Positions 1 to 8,132 of a stretch of DNA of 64,000 nucleotides are shown piece by piece. A model generated the notes under the pieces. It saw only the letters and a program-made list of their open reading frames with translations, ran no database searches and was not told where the DNA came from. Both the position numbers and the translations under genes were made by a program. Source of the DNA: RYN-133 sp963785425 (GTDB lineage: Bacteria > Actinomycetota > Actinomycetes > Mycobacteriales > Jatrophihabitantaceae); contig CAWAVG010000004.1 in assembly GCA_963785425.1 (NCBI GenBank), positions 1 to 64,000 on the forward strand, given 5' to 3'. Numbering within the stretch: the first letter of the stretch is position 1; each line of letters begins with the position of its first letter.

Positions 1-493
1 TCAAACTTGTCGCGATGCTCCGGGATCCGGTCGAGCGCGCGTACTCCGCCTACAAGCATGAACTGGCGCGCGGGTTCGAGACCAGCGGGACTTCACGCGT
101 GCGCTCGAGCTCGAGACGAGCGGCTGTCCGGCGAAGAAGAACGGATGCGGGCAGATGTCGACTACCAGAGCTTTGCGCATCGGCACCATGCCTATCGGCA
201 TCGAGGTCAGTTCGCCGAACAATTGGGAACGGGTCTACGAGCGCTTCCCCGCCGCGCAAGTGCATGTCATCGAGAGCGAGTCGTTCTTCGCCGACCCGTA
301 TGCCGTGTACCGCGGGCTTGTCACGTTCCTGGAACTCGATCCATGGGTGCCCGATCTCATCGACCAGCACAACGCACGTCCGGGCTCTGCAATGCCGGAG
401 CAGGCGCGAGCATTCCTGACCGAGCACTACCGCGAGCACGACGCCGCGCTGGCCGAGCTGGTCGGCAGGCGGCCGGCGTGGACGACGAGATAA
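1..493 (+). pseudogene. sulfotransferase fragment, frameshifted and cut by the window edge
   Basis: The first codons read KLVAMLRDPVERAYSAYKHE, which matches the 3'-phosphate-binding stretch (RDPxxRAYSxY) of PAPS-dependent sulfotransferases, so the N-terminal half lies outside the window. The homology then continues in other frames. It moves to frame 2 near 80 (DFTRALELE), to frame 1 near 120-220 (ADVDYQSFAHR, then a QFAEQL segment), and back to frame 2 (WERVYERFPAAQVHVIESE through to the stop at 493). Three frame changes in 500 bp mean it is either a decayed gene or badly sequenced. It lies in a polysaccharide locus, so the parent enzyme probably sulfated a sugar; that is inference. Confidence 0.7.
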
Positions 494-580
494 TCGGCCG
501 TCCGGTACGGACGATGTCAGGCGCTGGAGCAGGTTGCAGTTCCTGATCGTGGCCTCTGGACCCCTCGGGAACGACCGCGG

Positions 581-1360
581 TCAAGGCCAGGTACCCGATG
601 ATCTCGTCGCCAGCAGCATCAAGCCGTAGAGGAACCCTCCGATGACGTCGGTGAGCCAGTGTTCGAGGTTGTTGATCCGCGCGTACGCCTGGACCGATGC
701 GAAGAACGCCAACAGCGTGACGCCCAGCGCCCACATGCGCGGGTTGCGCGGCGCGAATCGCAGCACCACGAAGAAGATGATCAAACCGAACACGTCCAGA
801 AGCCGGCCCATGCCACCCGACGGCCATGTGCCACGCGTAAGCGGGTCGTGGCCGCGGTGGACGACCAGCTTCAGGATGATCTGCGAGTACTTCTCCGCGA
901 GATATCCCACGAGCAGGATCGCGGAGGGCGCCAACCACAAACGGCGGCCGCGGTAGAGAATCGCCAGCACGACGGCGCCGAGCAGGTCGATACCCTGCGT
1001 CACGCGGGGAGATCCGATGTTGGTGAGCTTCCACCAGATGGTGTGCCAGGTCCCGGCGAGGTAGTGGCTGTGCCACCACCGGAAGGCCGGCTCGTCGACC
1101 ACGCCTTGCAGCCGGTGGGCCCACAAGCCCAGCAGCCAGCCGAAGATGATCACGATCGACCACAACGCCAGCAGCACGGTCGCGGCAACCGGGATCCTGC
1201 CGGCGAGCGGGACGGCGGCGCGGGTCGTAGACGTGAACCGCCCCGCCACCGCACGGGCCCATCGCGGCGCGTGAATGCGGTCGGCCGAGGCGATGAGCAC
1301 TGCGCCACCACCGAGCACCACCGCAAACCAGACGATGAAGACAACGACCACGGCCGACAC
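581..1360 (-). CDS. PAP2-superfamily membrane phosphatase-like protein
   Basis: This is a 259-aa polytopic membrane protein with a GTG start preceded by GGGAGG at a good distance. PAP2 enzymes remove phosphate from lipid phosphates or diphosphates such as undecaprenyl diphosphate. The third PAP2 motif is clear near residue 220 (R-INNLE-H-WLT-D, i.e. Rx5Hx3D). The second motif reads WPSGG where active enzymes have PSGH, and the first (KxxxxxxRP) is degenerate around KLVVHRGHDP. The loss of the PSGH histidine makes normal catalysis doubtful. It lies at the end of the minus-strand polysaccharide run after the flippase, which fits a role with carrier lipid; this is inference. Confidence 0.65.
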   Translation of the reverse strand: MSAVVVVFIVWFAVVLGGGAVLIASADRIHAPRWARAVAGRFTSTTRAAVPLAGRIPVAATVLLALWSIVIIFGWLLGLWAHRLQGVVDEPAFRWWHSHYLAGTWHTIWWKLTNIGSPRVTQGIDLLGAVVLAILYRGRRLWLAPSAILLVGYLAEKYSQIILKLVVHRGHDPLTRGTWPSGGMGRLLDVFGLIIFFVVLRFAPRNPRMWALGVTLLAFFASVQAYARINNLEHWLTDVIGGFLYGLMLLATRSSGTWP

Positions 1361-1477
1361 GTCAAAGACCTCCCGAATTGTCGACGTCGCGTACCGGGTC
1401 GAGTCCGGTCCTCGCGCAGTGACGCCGTAAAGATTCTACCGAGAATTGCGCCGCGCACCTCTCGAGAGCACAACTTC

Positions 1478-3037
1478 TCAGCGCCTCGGCGGACGGGTGC
1501 TGCGGAACCGAGGCAGCGCTGTGAGCTCCAGTTGACGGCGCAGTAGCCACAGCCCGGCGAGGTAACACCCGCCGGCAGCGACAACGCCCACCACCAGGCC
1601 CCACGCAGTCGCGCCCAGCGCGAGTCGCGCAACGCCGCCCACGCCGACGAACGCCGACGCGCTGAGCCCAATGGCGACAAGCGTGCTCGCCGCCACGGGA
1701 TGGAAGCGCTGCGACACAGCCACCTGCGTGACGGCCGAAACGTTACGGGCGACTATGGCCGCAGCCCACCCGATGGCCGCGCCCAGGATCCCGTGCAAGG
1801 GGATCAGCCACAGATCGATGCCGAGGTTGACGGCGAGTGCCAGCACCGCGTTGCCGAGGTTCCACGAGGTGTGTCCGGCCATGGCCAGCACCGTGTCGAC
1901 CATCCCCAGCCCGGTGGAGACAAGCATGGAACTCGCGATCACCACGATCACTGTGAGGCCGGTCGAATAACCGTGACCGAAGACCGCGAGCAGCGGCCGC
2001 GCGAACAGGATGAGCGTGAAGTAGATCGGCCACGTGACCAGGATCAGCCAAGCAGTCGAAGTCTGATAGAGATGATTCGCCCCGTCGCGGTCGTTGTCGG
2101 CGAGCCGGGCCGCAAGAGGCGCCTGGATGGCCAACGTCAGCGCATTCGTACCGAGTTGGCCGATGACGATGAAGCGCGTGGCTGCCGCATAGATTGCGGC
2201 GGCAACCGCCCCAGAGATCGCACCGACAAGGACGATGTCAAAGCGTTGGATCACCATCTGAATGATGTTGGTGAGTGCTCTCGGCAACGTGAACCGCCAG
2301 AAGGCGCGAAGGCGCTCCCGGTCCTCGGCACTGTCCTCGCGTCCTGGATCAGCGGGCGCGACGCCCAATCGATGACGGGCTCTGACGTAAGCGAGCACAG
2401 CGAGGACGGCTGCTGGGACGTAGGCGATGGACCAGGCGACACCGACCAGGACCGACGACGCGCCGAGCACGGCGATGCTCACGAGGGCGAGTTGGACCAG
2501 TGGCCGGCCGATCTGCTCGATCGTGGTGTTCGCCCGCATCGAACCGAGGCCGCGCGTGCCCGCAAGATGTACCGATTCGACGGCAACGACGGGGATGAAC
2601 AGAGCGAGCAGTCGCAGGTACGAAGCTGCCAGATCAATGTGCTTGGGGGTGATCACAGTGGCCAGCGGGTGCGCGAATGCGAAAAGCGCGATGGCCATGG
2701 CGACGGCAACAACGAGAACCGGGCGGAGAGCCACGCGCAGGTAGCGGTCGATGAGAGGCCACTGGCCGAGCGTCCGGCTCCGGGCGACGAAGTACACGAG
2801 GCCCGTTTGTGTGCCGAGCTGACCGACGGCAGTCGCGATCAGAAAGATCGACGTCACCGAGAAGAAAACGCCGGCGTCACCGCGCGGCATCGCGTTGGTG
2901 ATCACGACGGTGAGGGCGAAGGTGCACACGGCCGTGACGGCGGCGCCGAGCAAGCTGGCGATCCCACCGCGCGCCACTCGCGCCATCGGATGTGGAACAG
3001 CGTCCGTCGCTTCGGCCGGCGCTGGAACGGACGTCAC
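1478..3037 (-). CDS. Wzx-type polysaccharide flippase (MOP superfamily)
   Basis: This 519-aa protein has about 12-14 hydrophobic helices in the pattern of lipid-linked oligosaccharide flippases. Its N-terminus (GIASLLGAAVTAVCTFALTV) and central segment (RFTLPRALTNIIQMVIQRFD) are typical of the family. Such proteins move undecaprenyl-linked repeat units across the cytoplasmic membrane. The GTG start overlaps the stop of the upstream Wzz-like gene by 4 bases (GTGA), so the two are translationally coupled. The polymerase and chain-length genes just upstream support a Wzx/Wzy-dependent pathway. The sugar specificity cannot be read from the sequence. Confidence 0.85.
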   Translation of the reverse strand: MTSVPAPAEATDAVPHPMARVARGGIASLLGAAVTAVCTFALTVVITNAMPRGDAGVFFSVTSIFLIATAVGQLGTQTGLVYFVARSRTLGQWPLIDRYLRVALRPVLVVAVAMAIALFAFAHPLATVITPKHIDLAASYLRLLALFIPVVAVESVHLAGTRGLGSMRANTTIEQIGRPLVQLALVSIAVLGASSVLVGVAWSIAYVPAAVLAVLAYVRARHRLGVAPADPGREDSAEDRERLRAFWRFTLPRALTNIIQMVIQRFDIVLVGAISGAVAAAIYAAATRFIVIGQLGTNALTLAIQAPLAARLADNDRDGANHLYQTSTAWLILVTWPIYFTLILFARPLLAVFGHGYSTGLTVIVVIASSMLVSTGLGMVDTVLAMAGHTSWNLGNAVLALAVNLGIDLWLIPLHGILGAAIGWAAAIVARNVSAVTQVAVSQRFHPVAASTLVAIGLSASAFVGVGGVARLALGATAWGLVVGVVAAGGCYLAGLWLLRRQLELTALPRFRSTRPPRR

Positions 3038-4647
3038 TGCGAATCCGGGATCCAGCCCGTGGCCGCGGTATCCACGTCGACACGCGCAGCCGGATCGTCC
3101 TGGAGGTCGCCGTCAGCGCCGCCCTGGCCGGCGTCGACACGCATGAACCGGGACCTCGAGGTGACGACCACGCCGACAATGCTCACGCCGATTCGCGTGG
3201 TCCGTTCAACGACCCGTTCTGCGTCGACGTAACGTGTGACTCGGTCGACTGCGGTCAACACGAGGTGGTCACCCGCGAATGCTGCGGCGAGCCCGGACGG
3301 CGTCGCAGCGGAATCAGCCTCGACGATCACGAAGTCGTACTCACGGCTCATGATGTGCAGCAGCTGTGGGAGGCGCATCTGATCAGTGCCCAGCGGCCGA
3401 CGTGCGGCGTGCACGACGTCGACCCGCCCGGGCCGGGCAGAGGTGGTGCCTGCGACCCAGCCGTTCTTCAGCAACTCGTCGAGACTCGATCCGGACGCCT
3501 GCGCAGCCGCGTTCGAGCGGTGACGTCGTTTCGCTCTCGGCGCCCGCTCTCGCGACGTCTCGACCTGGCGGCAGTCGACGACGACCACCCGGAATCCGGC
3601 GCCCGACAGGCTCCGCGCAAGACGGTGCGCGACATCCCCGTTGAGGTCTCGGTCAACAGCGCCGTCCGTCCCGACCGGGGATACGACGACGACAGAGTGC
3701 GGCACCGCTCTGGCGAGCAGGCCGACACGGGCCCGGCGGAGCGCACCACCGTCATCCTCCTGCGGGCCGCTGCCGCGTTGTCGCCCGGTCAGATGAGCGA
3801 GGACGGGTCGGCCGGCGACGGCGACGTGGTCCGCGCCGTGGATCGTTCGCTCGTTACGCGATCGCCACATCGCATAGCCGGCTGCGGCGAGAAAACCCAA
3901 TAATGCCCCGGCAACGGGCAGCACAAGACGAAGTTTCTTGCTGGACGTTGTCGCGGAGACCGCGGGCGCCGCCAGCTTCACCGTGGTGTTCGGTGTCGAC
4001 GCTCTGGTCTTGGCGATGGCCTTCTGGAGCTCGATCACCTCATTGGACAACTTCGCGATATCGGCGGCCTGCGCCGCCGTCGGCGTCGTGTGTTCCGCCG
4101 CCGTCCTCAGTGCCTGCAGTTGTCGGAGGGCCTGCGTCTGCAAGTTGCGGAGCTGGGTGCCCGCAGACAGGTCGATGTCGGTTGCCACCTTGTTGCGATA
4201 CGTCAGAAACGCCAATCCAAGAGTATTGGCACCGTGGATCGCCCGGCTCGAGCTGTCTGCGGTGTAGGCGATCGTGAGCGACGTCGTGTTCAGGATGGGC
4301 GATACCTTGATCTTGCTCGAACCGGCGGCTATCCCTGTCCCTGCGACCACCGGGAGCGAATCGACCGTCGCAGCCTCGGAACTCATCGCGACCGCGATCT
4401 CCTGCGCGTTGTAGACGGCGTTGTCGTTCAACGGGTTGCCCGGCAGCGGGCCCAGCTGCAGCCGCACGGTGGACGTGTACGCGATCGGGCGCAGATAAGC
4501 GAACCCGCCTGCGAGCAGGCCGAGTACAGCCGTCGCGGCCAGAATCAGACCAATCCGCCGGCGCAGTGCAGTGGACAGCGATACGTCGTTGTCGCGGCTC
4601 AGATCGATCTCGTCGACCTCTGCATCCCGCGTGCCGAACTCAGTCAC
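3034..4647 (-). CDS. Wzz-like polysaccharide co-polymerase with degenerate BY-kinase domain
   Basis: This protein is about 537 aa when started at the GTG at 4647, which has GGAG 5 bases upstream and follows the preceding stop by 2 bases. A TTG at 4710 would overlap that gene by 61 bases. There is a first membrane helix (about residues 30-55), an extracytoplasmic Wzz domain (SLTIAYTADSSSRAIHGANT) with a coiled coil, and a second helix near residues 245-265. The cytoplasmic domain follows the MinD/BY-kinase layout (VVVVSPVGTDGAVD, FRVVVVDCR, YDFVIVEADS). The first loop has no GKS/GKT, and there is no C-terminal tyrosine cluster. It is probably a non-catalytic chain-length regulator. Confidence 0.75.
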   Translation of the reverse strand: MTEFGTRDAEVDEIDLSRDNDVSLSTALRRRIGLILAATAVLGLLAGGFAYLRPIAYTSTVRLQLGPLPGNPLNDNAVYNAQEIAVAMSSEAATVDSLPVVAGTGIAAGSSKIKVSPILNTTSLTIAYTADSSSRAIHGANTLGLAFLTYRNKVATDIDLSAGTQLRNLQTQALRQLQALRTAAEHTTPTAAQAADIAKLSNEVIELQKAIAKTRASTPNTTVKLAAPAVSATTSSKKLRLVLPVAGALLGFLAAAGYAMWRSRNERTIHGADHVAVAGRPVLAHLTGRQRGSGPQEDDGGALRRARVGLLARAVPHSVVVVSPVGTDGAVDRDLNGDVAHRLARSLSGAGFRVVVVDCRQVETSRERAPRAKRRHRSNAAAQASGSSLDELLKNGWVAGTTSARPGRVDVVHAARRPLGTDQMRLPQLLHIMSREYDFVIVEADSAATPSGLAAAFAGDHLVLTAVDRVTRYVDAERVVERTTRIGVSIVGVVVTSRSRFMRVDAGQGGADGDLQDDPAARVDVDTAATGWIPDSQ

Positions 4648-4649
4648 TG

Positions 4650-7142
4650 CTACTCCGTCGTGGGACGAGCCGACGCGACCGCGGTTCTTCGACGACCGCG
4701 ACTCCGACAACTTCGCTTCCCAATCGCTCGAAGTATCCGCCTCTCATGGGCCACGGCGTGCACCCGATCCCTGAGACCGGCGATGATCAGAACTCGCGCG
4801 CGGCCCTCGCGCGTGACCGGTCGCAACCGTGCCGCGTCGAAACGCGACGCAAGCGACGCTGCCGCACTGTTCGCACCGATGCACACGCACGCATCGAGCC
4901 TTTCAAGCTGCGCCACTGATGCGGCATCGATCGTGCCGGTCCGTTCATCGGCCACGACCGGCAGGCCCGCCACAGGCTCTGTGGCGCGCAGCCTGCCCAG
5001 GCGCGGCGAACGCGCCCTGGCGAACTGGACGAGCAACGCCCACGCGACGAGCCCGACACCGACGCCACCGGCAACATCGATCTCCCACCGGTCCCATTGC
5101 GATTTTCCGACGACCGGTGTCGCAATACGGCCGGGATCCAGCGGTTGTTCGTAAACCGCCGCCAGGTGCGCCGTCGTCACTTGGATCTCGTCCACCACGC
5201 TGACTATCTTCTTGTCTGCCAGCTTCGGGATCTTCAGGTCCATTCGCATCGTTTCCGCCGCTTCCAACGCGGTCCGCAAGTCGGCGGATTCGCTATTTAG
5301 CATGGCGATCTCCTTCTGCCGGCCCGCCCGCAGTGCCTCCCGGCGCTGCGCAAGCATCGACCGCGCGGCTGCTTCGACGATTCGCCGGCCGACGTCGACT
5401 GATGAAGCCGCGTACTTCAGCGTGAGAACGCGCGTGTTGGCAGCCGCCGTGACCTGAAGGGCGTCCAGATCCACCGAGGTCCGCGCGGCCGCGCGCATCG
5501 CTGCCTGAGCCGGCGCACTCGTCGCCGTCTGCGCGACGGAGTCGATTGTCGTTTGCAGATGCGGGCCCTCATAGACCGGATCAGATGAGATCAGCACCGA
5601 GATCTGCGCCACGTGAGTTCGGCCGCTTGCGACGGCGACGACACTTCCGACGAATGCTCCTAACAGGAGCGACGCAACGAGGCTGCGGCCGTACATCGAC
5701 ACGAAACGCCGATAGTCCTGCCAGGTTGCAGTCTCCGGCGGGTAGGTGGCTTCCGGGCGGTCCTGTTGCACAGCTTCGCTGCGCCATGCCATCCCTACCG
5801 CGGCAAGAATGGCGACGACCGCCAGGTTGTCGACGCTGTACACCGGTGCCGTGATGAAGTGCATCACCAGCACGCAGGATGCAGCGACACAGGGCCCAGC
5901 TCGGTAACGGACGTGTTTGAGGAATTGAAGAATGAGGAATCCGAAGTAGAAGATCGCTCCGACGAAACCCTGGGTGAACGTAACCAGCGAGAATTGCCCC
6001 TGCGTGCCGAGGGGCGGCACGACGCACCGCGGACAATTGGGTGTCTTGCCGCCGGCTATGGAATCGAAGTTGCCTTGCACGTTTCGCGTGGTGCCGAATC
6101 CGATGAGCGGAGAACCGTCCGCGACACTTGACAGCCCGAGCCGCGTGAGGCCGGCCCGACCGGCGTTGCTGTTCTGCGCCGGTCCGTTGAGCCGGGTCGC
6201 AATCGCGGTCCCCAGTGGAGACAACGCGACGACCACCCCGACGAGAACCACGCCGAGCACGAGTCCGACCAACAACTGCACCCGTCCCGTGTAGGCCAGC
6301 CGGATACCCAGGAACAACGCCGCACCCAACAGCGCGAGCCACAGCCCACGGTTGAGCGAGAACACGACCGGGATCGCCGCGAGCGTCAATACGACCGGGG
6401 CCGCCTTCCGCCGCCAGCCTGCGTCGCGGCCGCACCAGCCGACGACGAAGAACGGCAGGAAGCACGCGAAGTTGAGACCCCACACATTGGCGTAGGCGAA
6501 AGGGGCGCTCGCCCTGCCGCGTTCGGTGCCCCCTGTGACAAAACTTTCCGCGGCAACGGGATGGATGTTGGCCTGGACGAACGTGATGGAAGAGACGCTG
6601 CGGGGAAGGACGATCTCGAGCAGCGACCGGAACTGAAAGCCGGGGTCGACGACGCCGAGCAGACCGCCGAACACGATGAAGACGAACATCCAGCCGAGGA
6701 CCCGGCAGATCCAGGTCATGGTCAGGCGATCGCGCATGTTGCCGATGTAGAGCATCACAACGGTCGCCTTGACGTACCACAGGAAGCGCCAACCCCACGT
6801 CAGGTATCGCGTCCAGCTCGAGCCTTCTATCGCTCCTGGAGCGTCGACCTGCACCGCTATGACACTGAGCAACACCCAGGCCAGAAAGAGCAGCCACCAA
6901 CCGAAGTGGCTCGGTACGCGAAGGCGCTTCCTCCGCGACAGCTCGTAGAGCATCGCTCCGACGGCGACGAACGAGACGATCTCGACGATTCCGAGCGCCC
7001 ACCACAGCGGGTAGCCCACGAACATCAATACGAGCGGCCAGCCCGGGAGACGGCGCGGGATGTCGAGTAACGACGTCGAAGGTGCGTGCGTGTCCGAGGG
7101 GACCGTGGTGCGTCCGAGCGACACCACCGAAGGCGCAGCCAT
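4650..7142 (-). CDS. Wzy-like O-antigen polymerase/ligase fused to a Wzz-type domain
   Basis: This is an 830-aa two-part protein. Residues 1 to about 430 are a polytopic membrane region with about 11-12 helices and the large periplasmic loop typical of Wzy/O-antigen ligase (RGRASAPFAYANVWGLNF, NRGLWLALLG). After a linker near 435-470, a new helix (SLVASLLLGAFVGSVVAVAS) opens a Wzz-like chain-length domain with a coiled coil (RREALRAGRQKEIAML), a final helix near 710-730, and a short degenerate nucleotide-binding-like tail. Polymerase and co-polymerase are normally separate proteins. The frame is open throughout, so the fusion appears real. It starts 6 bp after the sulfotransferase gene. Confidence 0.8.
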   Translation of the reverse strand: MAAPSVVSLGRTTVPSDTHAPSTSLLDIPRRLPGWPLVLMFVGYPLWWALGIVEIVSFVAVGAMLYELSRRKRLRVPSHFGWWLLFLAWVLLSVIAVQVDAPGAIEGSSWTRYLTWGWRFLWYVKATVVMLYIGNMRDRLTMTWICRVLGWMFVFIVFGGLLGVVDPGFQFRSLLEIVLPRSVSSITFVQANIHPVAAESFVTGGTERGRASAPFAYANVWGLNFACFLPFFVVGWCGRDAGWRRKAAPVVLTLAAIPVVFSLNRGLWLALLGAALFLGIRLAYTGRVQLLVGLVLGVVLVGVVVALSPLGTAIATRLNGPAQNSNAGRAGLTRLGLSSVADGSPLIGFGTTRNVQGNFDSIAGGKTPNCPRCVVPPLGTQGQFSLVTFTQGFVGAIFYFGFLILQFLKHVRYRAGPCVAASCVLVMHFITAPVYSVDNLAVVAILAAVGMAWRSEAVQQDRPEATYPPETATWQDYRRFVSMYGRSLVASLLLGAFVGSVVAVASGRTHVAQISVLISSDPVYEGPHLQTTIDSVAQTATSAPAQAAMRAAARTSVDLDALQVTAAANTRVLTLKYAASSVDVGRRIVEAAARSMLAQRREALRAGRQKEIAMLNSESADLRTALEAAETMRMDLKIPKLADKKIVSVVDEIQVTTAHLAAVYEQPLDPGRIATPVVGKSQWDRWEIDVAGGVGVGLVAWALLVQFARARSPRLGRLRATEPVAGLPVVADERTGTIDAASVAQLERLDACVCIGANSAAASLASRFDAARLRPVTREGRARVLIIAGLRDRVHAVAHERRILRAIGKRSCRSRGRRRTAVASARPTTE

Positions 7143-7148
7143 GTCTCG

Positions 7149-7976
7149 TTATCGCTCGAAGAGGGTGGCGGCGTCGAGCGGTGCGGCGGCGGTCGCCAGG
7201 CGATTTATGTCGTACCCGTACTCGCGGACGGTTGCACCGAATCGCTGCTCGACCTGGCTTCGGACGCGACGACTGCGAAAGTGCGAACCCATTCGATCCC
7301 AGGCTCGCTGATAGTCGTCGTTGACGCCCGCACGCAGCGACGTCGCGTCGATCGGTTGCGACAATTCCAGGAACCGGCCGATCCGAGAGAACTCTCCGTC
7401 CTTATCAGCGACCAGATCCTCGTACCTGACGACATGCAGGCGGCGAAGGACTGGAGCGTCCTGGCGTAGCAATTCGTGCGCCCGCAGCCAATGCTGCACG
7501 AGTCCGGACAGCGACGTCCGTCGGCGGCCGTTCCGCGCGACGATCAACGGATTCCATTTCTGCATCGCCAGGGCGACGGCGATCGGGTGCCGAACAACCA
7601 CAAGTAGCGCGCTGCCCGGGAACACCGCCTGCAGGAACCGACCCATGATCATGTTCGACGGAGACTTCTCGACCAGGTAACGCTTGTCGAGATCCCAGTA
7701 GCGTGACCACGCCTGGAACAGGGATTCGGCAGTGGCGGCGGTGGCAAGGGGCGACGTTTCCGTGAGGTGCGCGGCCGGCGCGTTGGCGAACCGACCCATA
7801 CCCCCGTACGCCCTGATCTTGGGGTAGACCGTCTGCAGGTGCTGGCCCTCGTCCTCGCTGGCTCCGGTGCCGGACAGACCGCTGATCTGAGGGTGCGCAC
7901 CGAGAATGCGCGCGACCGGCGTGGTACCGCTGCGATGCAGACCGCCGACGAAGATGTGTCGGGCGCCGTCACGCAC
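7149..7976 (-). CDS. PAPS-dependent sulfotransferase family protein
   Basis: This is a 275-aa protein with both PAPS-binding motifs: the 5'-phosphosulfate loop GGLHRSGTT at residues 11-19 and the 3'-phosphate motif VVRHPIAVALAMQKW near 127-141. KSPSNMIM between them fits the family. It begins with GTG at 7976 and leads the minus-strand run of polymerase, Wzz and flippase genes, ending 6 bp before the next start. These enzymes transfer sulfate to hydroxyl groups of sugars or other acceptors. The setting suggests sulfation of the polysaccharide or its precursor, but the acceptor is not identifiable. Confidence 0.8.
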   Translation of the reverse strand: MRDGARHIFVGGLHRSGTTPVARILGAHPQISGLSGTGASEDEGQHLQTVYPKIRAYGGMGRFANAPAAHLTETSPLATAATAESLFQAWSRYWDLDKRYLVEKSPSNMIMGRFLQAVFPGSALLVVVRHPIAVALAMQKWNPLIVARNGRRRTSLSGLVQHWLRAHELLRQDAPVLRRLHVVRYEDLVADKDGEFSRIGRFLELSQPIDATSLRAGVNDDYQRAWDRMGSHFRSRRVRSQVEQRFGATVREYGYDINRLATAAAPLDAATLFER

Positions 7977-8132
7977 TTGGTCCCCTTCGGCATCATCGCT
8001 GAGGTTGGGACGATATCAGCCCTGCCCGCCCGGATCCTGAGACGGCGCTACCGTCGTGGACAGGAATAGCCAGGCGATCGCACCTATACTCGCGATGAAC
8101 TGGCCGACAGCAGGAACCGGGAGTTGCGCCGC
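7977..8132. promoter_or_regulatory. divergent intergenic region between the two polysaccharide operons
   Basis: About 155 bp separate the start of the sulfotransferase-led minus-strand operon from the plus-strand Wzz-like gene. Promoters for both must lie here or inside the gene starts. The stretch CACCTATACTCGCGA around 8080-8094 holds a TATACT element that would serve as a -10 box for the plus-strand gene. No convincing -35 box or operator symmetry was seen. Confidence 0.35.

Noticed and set aside
1700..3232. 510-codon plus-strand frame opposite the flippase
   Set aside because: Charged low-complexity translation without motifs; the opposite strand codes a clear membrane transporter.
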